From: Ariolimax columbianus | Taxonomy: Eukaryota; Mollusca; Gastropoda; Stylommatophora; Arionidae | DNA: 64,000 nucleotides | Assembly: GCA_036924085.1 (NCBI GenBank) | Contig: JAVGWX010000012.1 | Location: forward strand, 6,187,478-6,251,477 | Direction of reading: 5' to 3' | Shown: positions 1 through 11,230 of the stretch, one piece after another | Position numbering within the stretch: the first letter of the stretch is position 1 | Layout: each line of letters begins with the position of its first letter | Notes under the pieces: generated by a model | What the model was told of the DNA's origin: nothing | Databases searched by the model: none | Seen by the model: the letters and a program-made list of their open reading frames with translations, nothing else | Translations under genes and position numbers: made by a program

Positions 1-232
1 TATCAAGGGACAAATCCGTCCAGATCTACTTAGCAAGGGACACATCCTTTCCAGATCTACTTATCAAGGAATAAATCATTTCCAAATCTACTTATCAAGG
101 GACAAATCCTTTCCAATTCTACTTATCAAGCGACAAATCCTTTCCAGATCTACTTATCAAGGGACAAATCCTTTCCAGATCTACTTTTCAAGGGACAAAT
201 CCGTCCAAATCTACTCATTATGGGATCAATCC
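1..232. repeat. 31-bp minisatellite, about 7 copies
   Basis: Imperfect head-to-tail copies share the core ATCAAGGGACAAATCC followed by TTTCCAGATCTACTT. The array runs off the left edge, so its true length is unknown. The last unit degrades into AAATCTACTCATTATGGG. Confidence 0.9.
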
Positions 233-437
233 CTTCCATAATGTAGTCTCCACTACGGCAGCATTGAACACATCGTCGTGTCGGACAAGTTGTCGCGGAT
301 CCAGCGTACGATAAGGACAGTTACATTTTGTCTGTAATGTCTTGATGCCGCATTTTCTGGATCTATCTCTTTCCTTCTTGTCTGACACAATGCCTTCTGC
401 TATCAGAATATCCAGATATCAGCGTGTGTTTTCATTA

Positions 438-3105
438 CTGGGATATAACAGAAGCACTTGTAGAGTAAAAAACTGTCCTAAGTGCATAACTGACAATTTT
501 TTGAAACAACATGTAGAAGCAGATTCAAGAGGCAAAAACACGCTCGGTCTAGTTTTTACTACCTAAGAAAATTGAAAACGTTACAATTGGCGAACTGTTT
601 GGATTAAGTTACCATCACATTTTCCGTAGGGATCTTATAGCAGGGTAAGAAGTAAACATAAACACGTAAACATACGACTACTTTAAGGCAGATATTAAGA
701 AGATTAAAGAGACAGTTACATAATCTGGAAAGATATTGTCGGAGGAACAGATGATGAACAAGAGTGGGAGAGTTTCAGAACAGTTCTAGGCTAGCTAAAA
801 GAGGAATGTGTTCCGTGTAGGGAAGTAAACCCCAAGCGTAGGAAGTGAATACCTAGATTTGTAGTTACATGTAGAAGAGCTAATAATAAGGCATGGAAAA
901 CATATATACAGGCAGGTAAATCAAAAGAAACATTTAAAATATTTGAACAAGCAAATCATAGCCTAAAAAGTGAATAGAGTGCAAAATTGACTTCGAAAAA
1001 AAACACCTACTGGTAGGATCAATGCTGATAGTAAAAGCTTCTTTCTTTTGTTAGAAATAAACAAAGAACGAAAGACAAAGTAGGCCGTATCATAGATAGC
1101 ACATGAAAAATAATAAGTATGTATAGGGAGGAAACAAATCTACTAAATCAGTACTTTAGCACAGTCTACATAATAAAAGACTGCACTAAGATCCCAGAGC
1201 TTATATATATTTTCCAGAGACATAGATACAGACGGATTAAGAACAATCTGTGTTACAGAGGAAATGGTTTTTAAAAAATTTGCAGGAGTTGAAAGTGGAT
1301 AAATGATCAGGTCAAGATGGTATCCACCCAAAATTGCTGTTTGAAATAAGAGATCAAATAGCAAAACCATTGGCTACATTATGTTCTCAATCCATTGCAC
1401 AAGGGATTGTTCCAGGGGATTGGAAAGATGCAGCAGTGATCCCATTTTTTAAAAAAAGACTAAAAATCAGACCTTTACTTCTTACGCTGTCAGATGTCAA
1501 CCTTCATTTTTTCGAAAAAGCAGCGGTTATCCTGAGGCTGTCGACACTGCCATAGAGCTTGTCTAGTGTTGCCACTGGTGATGGCCACATCAGCTTTCTC
1601 TGGTCCTCGTATGTCGGGCAGTTTTGCAGCAAATGCTCAGCGGTCATTTTCCCGGTACCACACGAGCATTCGTCAGTGCCACCTATCTTCAATTTTTTGA
1701 ATAGGTGGCACCTCAGTCTATTGTGGCCTGTGCGAAGTCTGAAGACCACGACCTGCTCTCTTCTGTTCAACAAATTATAGTCCTTTGAGTTTCACTAGCA
1801 TGATCTGTAGTTAGTCAATAATCAAAGAAATTGTAATGCTTTTAGACAAGTTTAATCTAATCAGAAATGCAGCATGGGTTTACTAGAGGTAGATCGAGCT
1901 TAATAAATCTATTAGAATTCATGGAGGATGTTACTAAAATGATGGATAAAATGGAGCCAGTGGATGTTATTTATCTTGATTTTGCTAAAGCCTTTGATTG
2001 AGTACCTTATCAAAGATTATTTCGAAAGTTAAAATCACATGGAATTGGTGAGGAAGTTGCCAAATGGATTGAAAATTGGTTAACCTGCAAAAAGAAGAGA
2101 ATGGGCATACATAAGACGTACTTTGAGTGTTGTGAAGTGAAGAGTGGAGTGCCACAGGGCTCTGTCTTGGGACAAATTTTGTTCTTGGTAAATATGAACG
2201 ATTTGGACATTGATATGGGATCCCTGATTGCAAAATTTGCTGATGACACAAAACTATGCAGTAGTGTCCAATCTAAAGCAGACGGGGATATATTGAGGTT
2301 GGATTTAGATAAAATTCGAGAATAGTCGCGATCTGGCAAATTGAGTTTAATGTAGATAAATGTACAGTCACCCACATGGGTAGATCCAATTTGGAACACA
2401 ATTACAGAATGGGAGATAATGATATTAGAGTGATATATAAAGAAAGGGACTTATGGGTTATAAAACAGCATACAGGTAAGCTGAGTGAGCAATTTCAGGT
2501 AGCAGTGAATTAGAAAAATGCCATGTTAGAAATTATAAAAAGAAATATTAAACATAGGAGCAAGGAAGTGATAGTCAAACTGTATAAATAATTATTTAGA
2601 CCTAGATTGGAGTACTGTGTACAGGTGTGGAGTCATTATCATAGATGTGATATAAACATGCTGGAAAGGATACAAAAAAGAGCGACAAAGCTGATAGTGG
2701 GATTTCAGAATTACAGTTATGAGGACAAACTCAGAAAAACCGTCCTACTGTGTCTAGAAAAGTGAAGTATTCGAGGTGACAATACAGGTTTAAAAGATAC
2801 TCAAAGGAACCGATAAATTAGACTATACCAAGTTTTTCAAAATACAACCACCCACAAGAACAAGAGGGCATAGCTACAAATTAACTTAAAAAAGGTCTAG
2901 ATTAGATATAAGTAAATATCTTTTTAGTTAGAGAGTGGTGAATGCTTGAAATGCATTGCCCGCGTAAGGCGACGGAGGCAGGGACAGTTAATGCATTTAC
3001 GAATAGATTCGATGCACATAGCTTTTAGAGAAAAGAAACTGGTTGTTTACAGACTCAGCAGAGTCTTCTAAGCCAGTATAAGAACGTTTAGTTAAGATTA
3101 CTTGA
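438..3105 (+). pseudogene. CR1/L2-like LINE relic, copy 1 (endonuclease end through RT to 3' tail)
   Basis: A decayed non-LTR retrotransposon with many stops and frameshifts. In order, pieces resemble the end of the endonuclease (about 440-560), an RT N-terminal block reading MLFEIRDQIAKPLATLCSQS (about 1334) followed by GIVPGDWKDAAVIPFF, and a block reading FLDF-like DFAKAFD near 1980. The RT active-site variant KFADDTKLC lies at 2238-2264, in place of YADD. A C-terminal block reads RLEYCVQVWSHYHRCDINML at about 2603-2662. The 3' end resembles that of the copy at 11231-13437, and both finish with a similar AGAGTCTTCTAA...CCAGTATAA tail. The family assignment rests on the C-terminal block, which is typical of CR1/L2-type elements. 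The element is not functional. A foreign antisense LINE piece interrupts it at about 1466-1805. Confidence 0.8.
1466..1805 (-). mobile_element. LINE C-terminal fragment nested in the CR1/L2-like relic
   Basis: On the minus strand an 89-codon frame (1504-1773) reads FRLRTGHNRLRCHLFKKL, then CSCGTGKMTAEHLLQNCP and YEDQR. The pattern C-x-C-G...T-x-EHLL-x-x-CP-x-Y is the zinc-binding-like block downstream of RNase H in I/jockey-type LINE ORF2 proteins. Flanking plus-strand sequence resumes the host LINE (compare 12370-12450), so this is a later insertion. The exact ends and any target duplication could not be fixed by eye. Confidence 0.6.
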
Positions 3106-3308
3106 CGACCCATTCCTCAGTGGAGTTTACGCCGCGGCCGGTCCCAACTGTGTTTCCATTGTCTTCTGTCTTGTGCCACGGTGGACCAGTGAGTGATAAG
3201 TTTATCATCTGAAGCATCGTAGATATTGTTTCTGAGTTCGAGCTAGTCAGACCTGCGCGTAGATGGCCTTTCCCGTGGTGGTCTTCTGTATTGTGGTTAC
3301 CAGACTGC

Positions 3309-3824
3309 TGTCGTTACACATCTGCTACGACTGATCGAATCACTGTGTCTAGGCCAACAAGCCGCTACACGTCTGATACGACTGATCGAATCAATGTATC
3401 ATGGCCAATAAGCCGCTACACATCTGCAACGACTGATCGAATCACTGTGTCTAGGCCAACAAGCCGCTACACATCTGATACGACTGATCGAATCACTATA
3501 TCAAGGCGAACGAGCCGCTACACATCTGATACCACTGATTGAATCACTGTATATAGGCCAACAAGCCGCTACACATCTGATACCACTGATTGAATCACTG
3601 TATCTAGGCCAACAAGCCGCTACACATCTGATACCACTGATCGAATCACTGTATCTAGGCCAACAAGCCGCTACACATCTGATACGACTGATCGAATCAC
3701 TGTATCAAAGCTAACAAGCCGTTACACATCTGATACGACTGATCGAATCACTGTATCAAGGCCAACAAGCCGCTACACATCTGATACGACTGATCGAATC
3801 ACTGTGTCTAGGCCAACAAGCCGA
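3309..3824. repeat. 51-bp minisatellite, about 10 copies
   Basis: The units contain CTACACATCTGATACGACTG, then ATCGAATCACTGTATCTAGG and CCAACAAGCCG. Because 51 is a multiple of three, one frame stays open for 83 codons with a 17-residue period. This follows from the unit length and is not evidence of a protein. Confidence 0.93.
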
Positions 3825-4062
3825 AAAGACATGGCACTAGTTCGAGGTGCACAATGGAGCAAAACAAGAATATATGCTCTCCTGTTACTTGTTCAGTGTC
3901 CATGCAGAAAACATATTGAGACATGTCAAGAATGACAATGTACAGTTTGACCCATTTACAGTAGGCGGAAATACAAAAATAGAACTATGATATACAGACG
4001 ATATAGATGTCCTCTCGAAGATGGCTGTGGGGCTGGGGCAGATGATCACATCTGTTTAACCA
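3825..4062 (+). pseudogene. RTE-like LINE reverse transcriptase fragment
   Basis: One frame reads LFSVHAENILRHVKND, then FDPFTVGGNTKIEL, a stop, and YTDDIDVLSKMAVGLGQMI. This matches the order expected in RTE/BovB-type RTs: the block before the catalytic motif, a YxDD-type motif (YTDD), and the helix after it. The piece is about 75 codons long, carries one internal stop, and ends abruptly where a possible hAT terminus begins. It is non-functional. Confidence 0.65.
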
Positions 4063-4150
4063 GTGATTCCTAACCGCCGGTCCTCGGACAGTGCCGGACC
4101 AAGGAAATGTCCTGCCGGTCTGCGATTAAAAACAATGCTGATCAGCTCAT
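4059..4150 (+). mobile_element. possible hAT-type transposon terminus
   Basis: The sequence CAGTGATTCCTAACCGC followed by a GGTCC-rich stretch resembles the CAGTGGTTCTCAACC-type terminal inverted repeat of many hAT elements. It coincides with the point where RT homology stops. No matching inverted end or 8-bp target duplication was found downstream, so this is only suggestive. Confidence 0.3.
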
Positions 4151-5110
4151 GTCTATATGGTGCTAGAATTCTGGTTATTTTAAATGGTTATATATTTTTT
4201 CCATTTTATAAAAACTTGACAGACAAAATACTCTATAAAAATGGGATTGTTTTTCTGTCTAAGCGGTCCACCAAAAAGTGTTACTATTTTCACCGGTAAG
4301 TGAACAACTTTACATGTTTTCACCGGTAAGTGAATACATTTTTTCATTTCTTTCACCGTTCCGTGAATGTAAAAAGGTTTGGAAATATTGGGTTAGACGA
4401 CATAGCGGGGGACAAAAATCTATGCCCAATCACTGAGCAATGAAAACCTTCAAAGCAAAAACCAAACTTAAACGTTATGTCGTGTGAGCGACGTTTTGTG
4501 GGAGAGCTGGTAAGGGATCGAGTGTCTTACAGATAGGATGTCGTGTGAGCAATGTTCTGAAAAGGACATGCTACATGATGATGACTACGACACCCACAAC
4601 CACTGCCTCTACTACTATTACAGTAATAACCCCTACTATCCAGTTCAAGTGCTATCTCCGCATCAACATGTCCGCTGCATGGATCTCCAGTATACCCTAT
4701 CTCTTGCCGTAAAGGTGCAATCTATCATACCCCTTGAACGACTGCCTTCCACCCTACCCTGTATTATGGTCTTTAACGAGAACGAGTGACTTGTTATATG
4801 TCCAACGTCACTGAACTGTCTGATCCTCATTTCGGTCATCAATTCTCGGTTTAGTACCTCCACATTAGTTTTCTTCTCTTTAAAAAAAGAAGCGACTCAA
4901 TCTTCTATAAATAAACCCACATTTTCAAGGCTTCAATACTATTCTCCAGCGTGTTTTTCAGTGTCTATGTTCCTGCGCCGTAAAGTAGTGCCAAGTAAAC
5001 ATAACACACGACAACTCTCATGTTCAAATTCTGATTCATCTGTTTGGATGTCAGTATGTATCGCATATTGCTGAATACCATCTTGATCATAGTATAATTC
5101 CTTCTATAAC
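4151..5110. other. intergenic, no supported gene
   Basis: The only local feature is a short direct repeat of TTTCACCGGTAAGTGAA at about 4288-4335. An 83-codon frame at 4538-4789 is rich in His, Tyr and Asp and resembles nothing recognised. It has no splice or family support. Confidence 0.5.
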
Positions 5111-5112
5111 TA

Positions 5113-5318
5113 TTGCTGTCACCATCATTACTATTACAAATACTACAGCAAGAACAGCACGAAGTACTACTACTACTAATACTACTACTAATACTACTAC
5201 TAATACTACTACTACTACAACTTCTACCACAACAAATGCTACTACTAGTACTACCACCACCAGAACTACTACTCTTGCTATTGGAGCTGCTAGTATCCCT
5301 GCAACTAATAAAGGTAAT
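5113..5318. repeat. ACT/TAC trinucleotide-rich tract, left part
   Basis: An impure (TAC)n tract. The repeated triplet keeps several frames open on both strands (Thr, Leu/Val or Ser runs). It was one tract with 5618-5730 before the SINE inserted. Confidence 0.85.
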
Positions 5319-5335
5319 ACTACCATTGCAACCGC

Positions 5336-5602
5336 GTAGGGAGCCGCCTAGCGCAGTGGTTAGCGCTCTGACTTCGCATATGAGTGGTCCTGGGTTCATT
5401 CCCCAGTTGAGGCGGTAATGTTTTTTCAGACCACAACGGATCCCGGGTCAAATGGGTACCGGTTCAGTCCGGAAAGTAAAAGCGGCTAGGGAGAGGAGAT
5501 GGCTACCGCCCTCATATAGCAGAGCCTTTGAAATGTGAGATCGCTAACACCTCACACCCCTACGGCAGTAATGATATGGGTTACTTTACTTTACTTTACT
5601 TT
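5336..5602 (+). mobile_element. tRNA-derived SINE with TTTAC tail and target-site duplication
   Basis: The head contains a Pol III A-box-like TAGCGCAGTGGTTAGCGC (5349-5366) and a B-box GGGTTCATTCCCC (5392-5404), spaced as in a tRNA. A roughly 170-bp unrelated body follows, and the element ends in tandem TTTAC units (5581-5602). It is bounded by near-perfect 15-bp direct repeats, TACCATTGCAACCGC at 5321-5335 and TACCAATGCAACCAC at 5603-5617, read as target-site duplications. Tail repeats and duplications of this length indicate LINE-driven target-primed insertion. The partner LINE was not identified. Confidence 0.88.
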
Positions 5603-5617
5603 TACCAATGCAACCAC

Positions 5618-5730
5618 TACAGCTACTACAACTATTTCTACCAATACTTCTACTACTTCAACTGCTAACACCACTACTACTACAACAACTACTACTACTA
5701 CTACTAAATTTACCACCAATACTACATTCC
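5618..5730. repeat. ACT/TAC trinucleotide-rich tract, right part
   Basis: Continuation of the tract at 5113-5318 beyond the SINE. The open frames here (poly-Thr, poly-Leu) are by-products of the triplet repeat. Confidence 0.85.
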
Positions 5731-6462
5731 TTAACTAGTCATAAATACCACACATATCATTACTATTGTACGAGAACTGAAGAGCAACATTTACGTTTTA
5801 TTAAGCCTAGACAGGTGAGACTGTTTTAATCCTGTACCTGAGATGAAGCAAATGTTCTGACAGTGGTAGTCAATCCCGTGGCGTGCACATCCTTTTATTC
5901 CAGGCCTAGCACAGATGGCTTTCTAGCGATCCTAAAACGCGGGCTGAGACCTACGTCAGTACATTGGACATTCTCTTTAAAATATAGATCGGCTCTGACG
6001 AATGCACGATTTATGTCAGGATTACAATAACAATTCTGATTAAGAAGGTCATTACCGCTGCTGAGGTCCATCAAAAAATGTATGAAGCTAAGCAGAAAAG
6101 GCCGCTTGTACTTGCGGTCGCCACGCAGTATACATGCTTGTTTTCCTATCTTTATCCCTGATAGAACAAACATTCATCTTTGCCCTCTTGAGGTTTTGAC
6201 CCCGTGCACCTTTTGTGAAGGGACAGATGTACATTGTGTTGCTGCTCTGTTCCGTTAAGAACTGACGTTATTGAACTCTATGAAGATCCACAGGTGCTCA
6301 GGTTCATTAAGGACATGGCGAGATGTGGTAGTTCCAAGCAATCTAGGTCACAATGACACATTTACTGATACTTACTTGTATGTGCTAGAGTTGCCCTTTT
6401 CAGAACCAATTTCCATGATTCACTAACTTCGTGTCATTCAGACAATCGTATTATAGGGACAT
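5731..6462. other. intergenic, nothing recognised
   Basis: Single-copy-looking sequence. A 92-codon minus-strand frame at 5895-6173 has no recognisable motif and no splice context. Confidence 0.5.
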
Positions 6463-7612
6463 TATCTCACTTCTAGTGACCTTATCTCACTTCTAGTGGC
6501 CTTATCTCACTTCTAGTGGCCTTATCTCACTTCTAGTGGCCTTATCTCACTTCTAGTGGCCTTATCTCACTTCTAGTGGCCTTATTTCACTTCTAGTGGC
6601 CTTATCTCACTTCTAGTGGCCTTATCTCACTTCTAGTGACCTTATCTCACTTCTAGTGACCTTATCTCACTTCTAGTGGCATTATCTCACTTCTAGTGAC
6701 CTTATCTCACTTCTAGTGGCCTTATCTCACTTCTAGTGACCTTATCTCACTTCTAGTGGCCTTATCTCACTTCTAGTGCCGTTATCTCACTTGTAGTGGC
6801 CTTATCTCACTTCTAGTGGCCTTATCTCACTTCTAGTGGCCTTATCTCACTTCTAGTGGCCTTATCTCACTTCTAGTGACCTTATCTCACTTCTAGTGGC
6901 CTTATCTCACTTCTAGTGACCTTATCTCACTTCTAGTGGCCTTATCTCACTTCTAGTGGCCTTATCTCACTTCTAGTGACCTTATCTCACTTCTAGTGGC
7001 CTTATCTCACTTCTAGTGCCGTTATCTCACTTGTAGTGGCCTTATCTCACTTCTAGTGGCCTTATCTCACTTCTAGTGGCCTTATCTCACTTCTAGTGGC
7101 CTTATCTCACTTCTAGTGACCTTATCTCACTTCTAGTGGCCTTATCTCACTTCTAGTGACCTTATCTCACTTCTAGTGGCCTTATCTCACTTCTAGTGAC
7201 CTTATCTCACTTATAGTGGCCTTATCTCACTTCTAGTGGCCTTATCTCACTTCTAGTGGCCTTATCTCACTTCTAGTGCCTTTATCTCACTTCTAGTGGC
7301 CTTATCTCACTTCTAGTGGTTATTATCTCACTTCTAGTGGCCTTATCTTACTTCTAGTGGTCTTATCTCACTTCTAGTGGCCGTATCTCACTTCTAGTGG
7401 CATTATGTCCCTTTTAGTTGCCGTACCTCCCTTCTAGTGGCTTTATGTCACTTCTAGTGGCAGTATCTCACTTCTAGTGGCCGTATCTCACTTCTAGTGG
7501 CCTTATCTAACATCTAGCTGCCGTATCTCACTTCTAGTGGCTGTATCTCACTTCTAGTGGCCGTATCTCACTTCTAGTAGCCTTATCTCACTTCTACTGG
7601 CCGTATCTCACT
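6463..7612. repeat. 20-bp minisatellite, about 57 copies, with 240-bp higher-order block
   Basis: The unit is TTATCTCACTTCTAGTGGCC. Copies in the left two thirds are nearly identical. Those after about 7320 are more diverged (ATGTCCCTTTTAG, CATCTAGCTG and similar), as expected at an ageing array edge. A rare variant, GTGCCG followed by TTATCTCACTTGTAGTGG, recurs exactly 240 bp apart (6777 and 7017), which shows duplication of a 12-unit block. Every unit carries TAG, so there is no coding potential on the plus strand. Confidence 0.97.
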
Positions 7613-7960
7613 TCATCCCGTTATTATTCATAAACAACAACATAGAAAACAGTAAAACGTATTCGAATAATACAGCTCAAGATAGTTTATTTATTACTAG
7701 ACTAGTCAATTACGACATTATAAAAACCAACTATCTTCAATATAACGAAATATTTCAAACTCAGAGTTTATAAGCATGAGCTTGTTGGGACTCTGAATTG
7801 ATTGATCCGGTTCTCATGTCTATCAAATGCTTCTTATATTGTCCCAACATTTCCTTTAGACTAAATCGATATAAATCTTGTTCTACAATTGATTAACTAT
7901 ATTGATTTATTACTATATTTTCCTATGTGGATACTGTAAATGTTTCTACATTAAACTCTC
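7613..7960. other. AT-rich intergenic, nothing recognised
   Basis: No tandem structure, RT motif or splice signal pair was seen. Confidence 0.5.
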
Positions 7961-7971
7961 TCTGCCAACTC

Positions 7972-9100
7972 TCAGACCCTTTTTAAAACTAATCTCAATA
8001 GATCTACCTCTTCCTGAGATAAGACCCTGCGGCAAAGTTCAGTGTCATCGGCGATTTTTGCAATCATTGACCAGACTTTAGTGTCTAAATCATGTAATAT
8101 ATCGAGAACAAAATTGGTCCCAGTACCCATCCACGAGGCACTCCAGGTATTACATCCCACCAATTCGAGAACGCCTTATTTATGCTGTCTGCCTTTTTCG
8201 TTATCCAAATAATATATCCAATTGACACTCTCTTTGTACTGTCATTGCAATTTCCCAGATCATCTTTAATGAGATACTCTGTCAACGCCTTAGCAAAATA
8301 CAGAGAAATAACATTCACCGGCTCTCCAGCGTCTAACATGTTGGTAACCACCTCCATGAATCCTAAAAGACGTGTTAAGCACGACTTCCATTCAGTAAAC
8401 CCATGCTGACTATTACTGATGAGAAAAACTTCTCCAAGTACACAACTATGTTTTCTTTCATAATGGACTCCCAAAATGTGCAGAGTATGCTCATCAAACT
8501 CACTGGCCTGGAAATGGTTGGACTTTATTTCTTTCCCGTTTTTAAAAAAGGAATCACACCTTCATTGTTTCATTCCATTGGAACAATCTCCTTCTGAATA
8601 AAGTGAGAAAAAAGTATATCCAATGGCTTTGCTAACAAGTTCAAACAGTAATTTGGGATGAATACCGTCTTAACCAGGACATTTCTCCACTTTTAACCTC
8701 TCCAATTTTTTAAAAGCCGTTTTCTTAGTAGTGCAATGTGATTGTAATCCCTCTGCGCCTATGTTCCTTTGGAAAACATTGAAGAGCTCTGGTATCTTGG
8801 AACATTCTTCTTTCGCAAAGACTGAACTAAACTACTGATTTAGAAGATTAGCAGTTTGACTATCGTCACGTACTTTCTCGTACTATGCTTTAGTGTCTTT
8901 CCTTCTCTGTTATGTCGAATATAGCCCTATCCTTGACTGTCTTTCCTTCTATGTTATATCGAATATAGCCCTATCCGTGAGTGTTTTCCTTCTCTGTTAT
9001 GTCGAATAAAGCAAAGAAAGCTCTTGTGATCACTTATTTTTTTAGCAATTTTAATTTCAAAGTCAATTTTTGCTGGTCTATTCACCTTATAAGAGTTATT
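7972..9100 (-). pseudogene. CR1/L2-like LINE relic, antisense copy
   Basis: Reading the minus strand from about 8700 down, pieces resemble the same family as the copies at 438-3105 and 11231-13437. They include ISNSQHGFTEWKSCLTRLLG (about 8360-8420), then FMEVVTNMLDAGEPVNVI, then GVPRGWVLGPILFSIYYM (about 8090-8145). The active-site variant AKIADDTELCRR lies at about 8030-8060. Frameshifts and stops break it. A roughly 55-bp stretch (TTTCCTTCTCTGTTATGTCG and following) is repeated about 2.5 times at 8898-9010. Confidence 0.75.
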
Positions 9101-9642
9101 TTGTATGTCAAAATATTTTAAATATGTTCCATTGAATTTCCAGGCTGTATATTCTTTGTCAATGCTTTATACATATATATATAATATAACAATTAAGAAT
9201 ATCATATTTTTTTGGATTGATTCATATACAAAAGGTGAGAATAATTGTCAATGATAATGCTTCAGACCAATATTTTAAAATTAGTAGGAATACTTGATTC
9301 TTCTAAAATGTGTAATACTTTTATCAACTATTATATTCACATGACAATTCTGATTCAATTATGTTTTGCCAATTCATCACTCAAAAAATACGAACAAATA
9401 TTCCATGCTGCAATATAAAAGGTATACTCATAATAATTCAAATACGAAATTGCGAAATATCATTCACTTTAAATTATATGAAATGACGTTTTAGGTGTTC
9501 ATGAAGATGATATTAAACGTTTTAGGTGTTAATAAAGATGATATTAAATACTTGGAAAAGATTTTATCACCAAATGTTGAAAGATGACATTTCCGTAAGC
9601 CGGTTTCGAACCAGGCCTAAGGTTTTATCAATTGTTAATACG
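9101..9642. other. AT-rich intergenic, nothing recognised
   Basis: Low-complexity AT sequence with a short direct duplication (ACGTTTTAGGTGTT) near 9486-9530. No gene is supported. Confidence 0.5.
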
Positions 9643-9806
9643 GGGACGGCGTGGGCTAGTAGTCAAGGGACACGGCTCTCAACACGAATGTGTTGGTTTC
9701 GCTCCCCAATCACAGCACCGGCCGTCACCACGGCGGAGCAAACCCTTACATAAAATGAATGCCGAAGTCGGATGCACTGGACCAACAAGCGCATAAATAA
9801 AAACTT
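9643..9806 (+). mobile_element. tRNA-derived SINE, family 2, copy 1
   Basis: Begins GGACGGCGTGG, followed by an A-box-like AGTAGTCAAGGGACACGG and a degenerate B-box near TTGGTTTCGCTCCCC. The body contains CCTTACATAAAATGAATGCC and GTCGGATGCACTGGACC. The same order of blocks occurs on the minus strand at 57040-57231, so the family is interspersed. No clear target duplication was found. Confidence 0.7.
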
Positions 9807-9954
9807 GGTGCAAAGAACACCGCTTTGTGGAATAGAGAAATCAGGCGAACGCAACAACGCACGTTTATTTTACAAATAAATTGTGAAAACAGTTGTCAGC
9901 TTTACCTACTAAGGTACCATAGCACCATTATTACACTAGTGATCCACAGGGGTC

Positions 9955-10357
9955 TTTGTGTATGACAATGACAAGAATGGAACAACTGCCTAGCATGGAG
10001 CATATCTTAAGAGGCGACTAACTGCGTGGCATGGCATAACACCGACCATGTTAGGTGGCTTGTTAAGAAAGCATAGATGGCGCCTAACAGACTGCGTGTC
10101 TGCTTTACTATAGTGTTGGAGTCTATTAAGATAGACTCGCACATCGGTTATCCATTTCCCGCTGCATTTGTCCCAATGCAGCGCAGTAATACGCTGCTCG
10201 AGCCTAGCCTACTAAACAGGAAATCTTTATGCCGGCTACATTCAGCTCATAGCAGAGCTGGGACCTGCACAGGGGCATCTGCCATGTAGAAGTACAGGTC
10301 GACTAAGTGGGACCTGCACAGGGGCATCTGCCCTGTAGAAGTACAGGTCAACTAAAA
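9955..10357 (-). repeat. unclassified interspersed repeat, family R3, copy 1
   Basis: Read on the minus strand, it shares ordered blocks with 15838-16192: CCTGTACTTCTACA near the start, CTGTGCAGGTCCCAGCTCTG, TCTTAATAGACTC, AGGCGCCATCTATGC, then the GTCGCCTCTTA-type block and AGGCAGT near its far end. About 53 bp at its head (plus-strand 10258-10357) is tandemly duplicated. No reading frame or tRNA promoter is evident. It could be a SINE of other origin or a MITE. Confidence 0.65.
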
Positions 10358-11230
10358 GCTACGACTTAGTTCTCCGACCGACGTACAACCGGCAAGAATT
10401 CAAAACGATGACAGACGGTCAGAAATGCGTCTCACGTGACCACATCGCAAGATTCACTGTAAGCGCAAGATTCACTGTAAGCGCAAGATTCACCGTCTAC
10501 CGTGAATAATCTATTGTGAAATAACAACTTGCGTCTGATTTGAAAATTGTGACACCATCTAGAGTCAGATATACACAGAAAATCATAGATAACGGGGTCG
10601 AAGTGAGTTTTTTGTTTTTTACTACCAATGTCAGTATTGATATTCTTATGTGAAACCCCTTCTTTATGCAGTTCAATAAAATATTATTTTATGAGCTGAT
10701 TGTCGTTAATTCACTTCAATACGACATAATTGATGTTCTAAAGAAACTAGAATCCACCTCTTGTGTATATTGAAAATGATTTACAAATAAACATAATAAT
10801 ACACGTTGGACAAACAAAGACAGATTTGAAACAGTGAGTACCTGTCCGCTCATAGCTATAGATTCAGGGGAATACAAAGAGACTCGCATAACATGTTCTC
10901 GCCTCGTTCCTGTGAACCAATGTCACTCGCGTCCTTTGATTACACCACCTGCTGCGCTGCATGCACATTCCTTCATCTAGTCACTATTCGTCTGCGGATG
11001 TGGGGGTGTAGACACCTGTAATACTTGCAATCGTAAGTACAGAGAAGCAGGTGATTGGTCTGTTAGATTTAGCATGATGAAAAAGGTGCCTCCATTTGAC
11101 CTTCACGAAAACCACCATTGGGCAGGAGTTCCGTCACTTCTAGAACTGTTACCCAAACATAAGCTTACCGCCCATTCTCTTCGATTGTCAACTGTCGAAG
11201 GGTTCTTTCACGAGCACTGCGTGTAAACGG
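10358..11230. other. intergenic, nothing recognised
   Basis: Contains only a short triplication of GCAAGATTCACTGTAAGC at 10448-10495. No gene is supported. Confidence 0.5.

Noticed and set aside
4538..4789. 83-codon frame with Cys at the N-terminus (CEQC) and Tyr runs
   Set aside because: The single Cys pair has no partner motif. The ACATGCTACATGATGATGA stretch resembles the RTE 3' tail near 18150, so it is more likely non-coding.
6463..7612. CRISPR-like regular repeats
   Set aside because: Units are directly contiguous with no unique spacers. The context is eukaryotic and no cas genes exist. The same applies to the other arrays.
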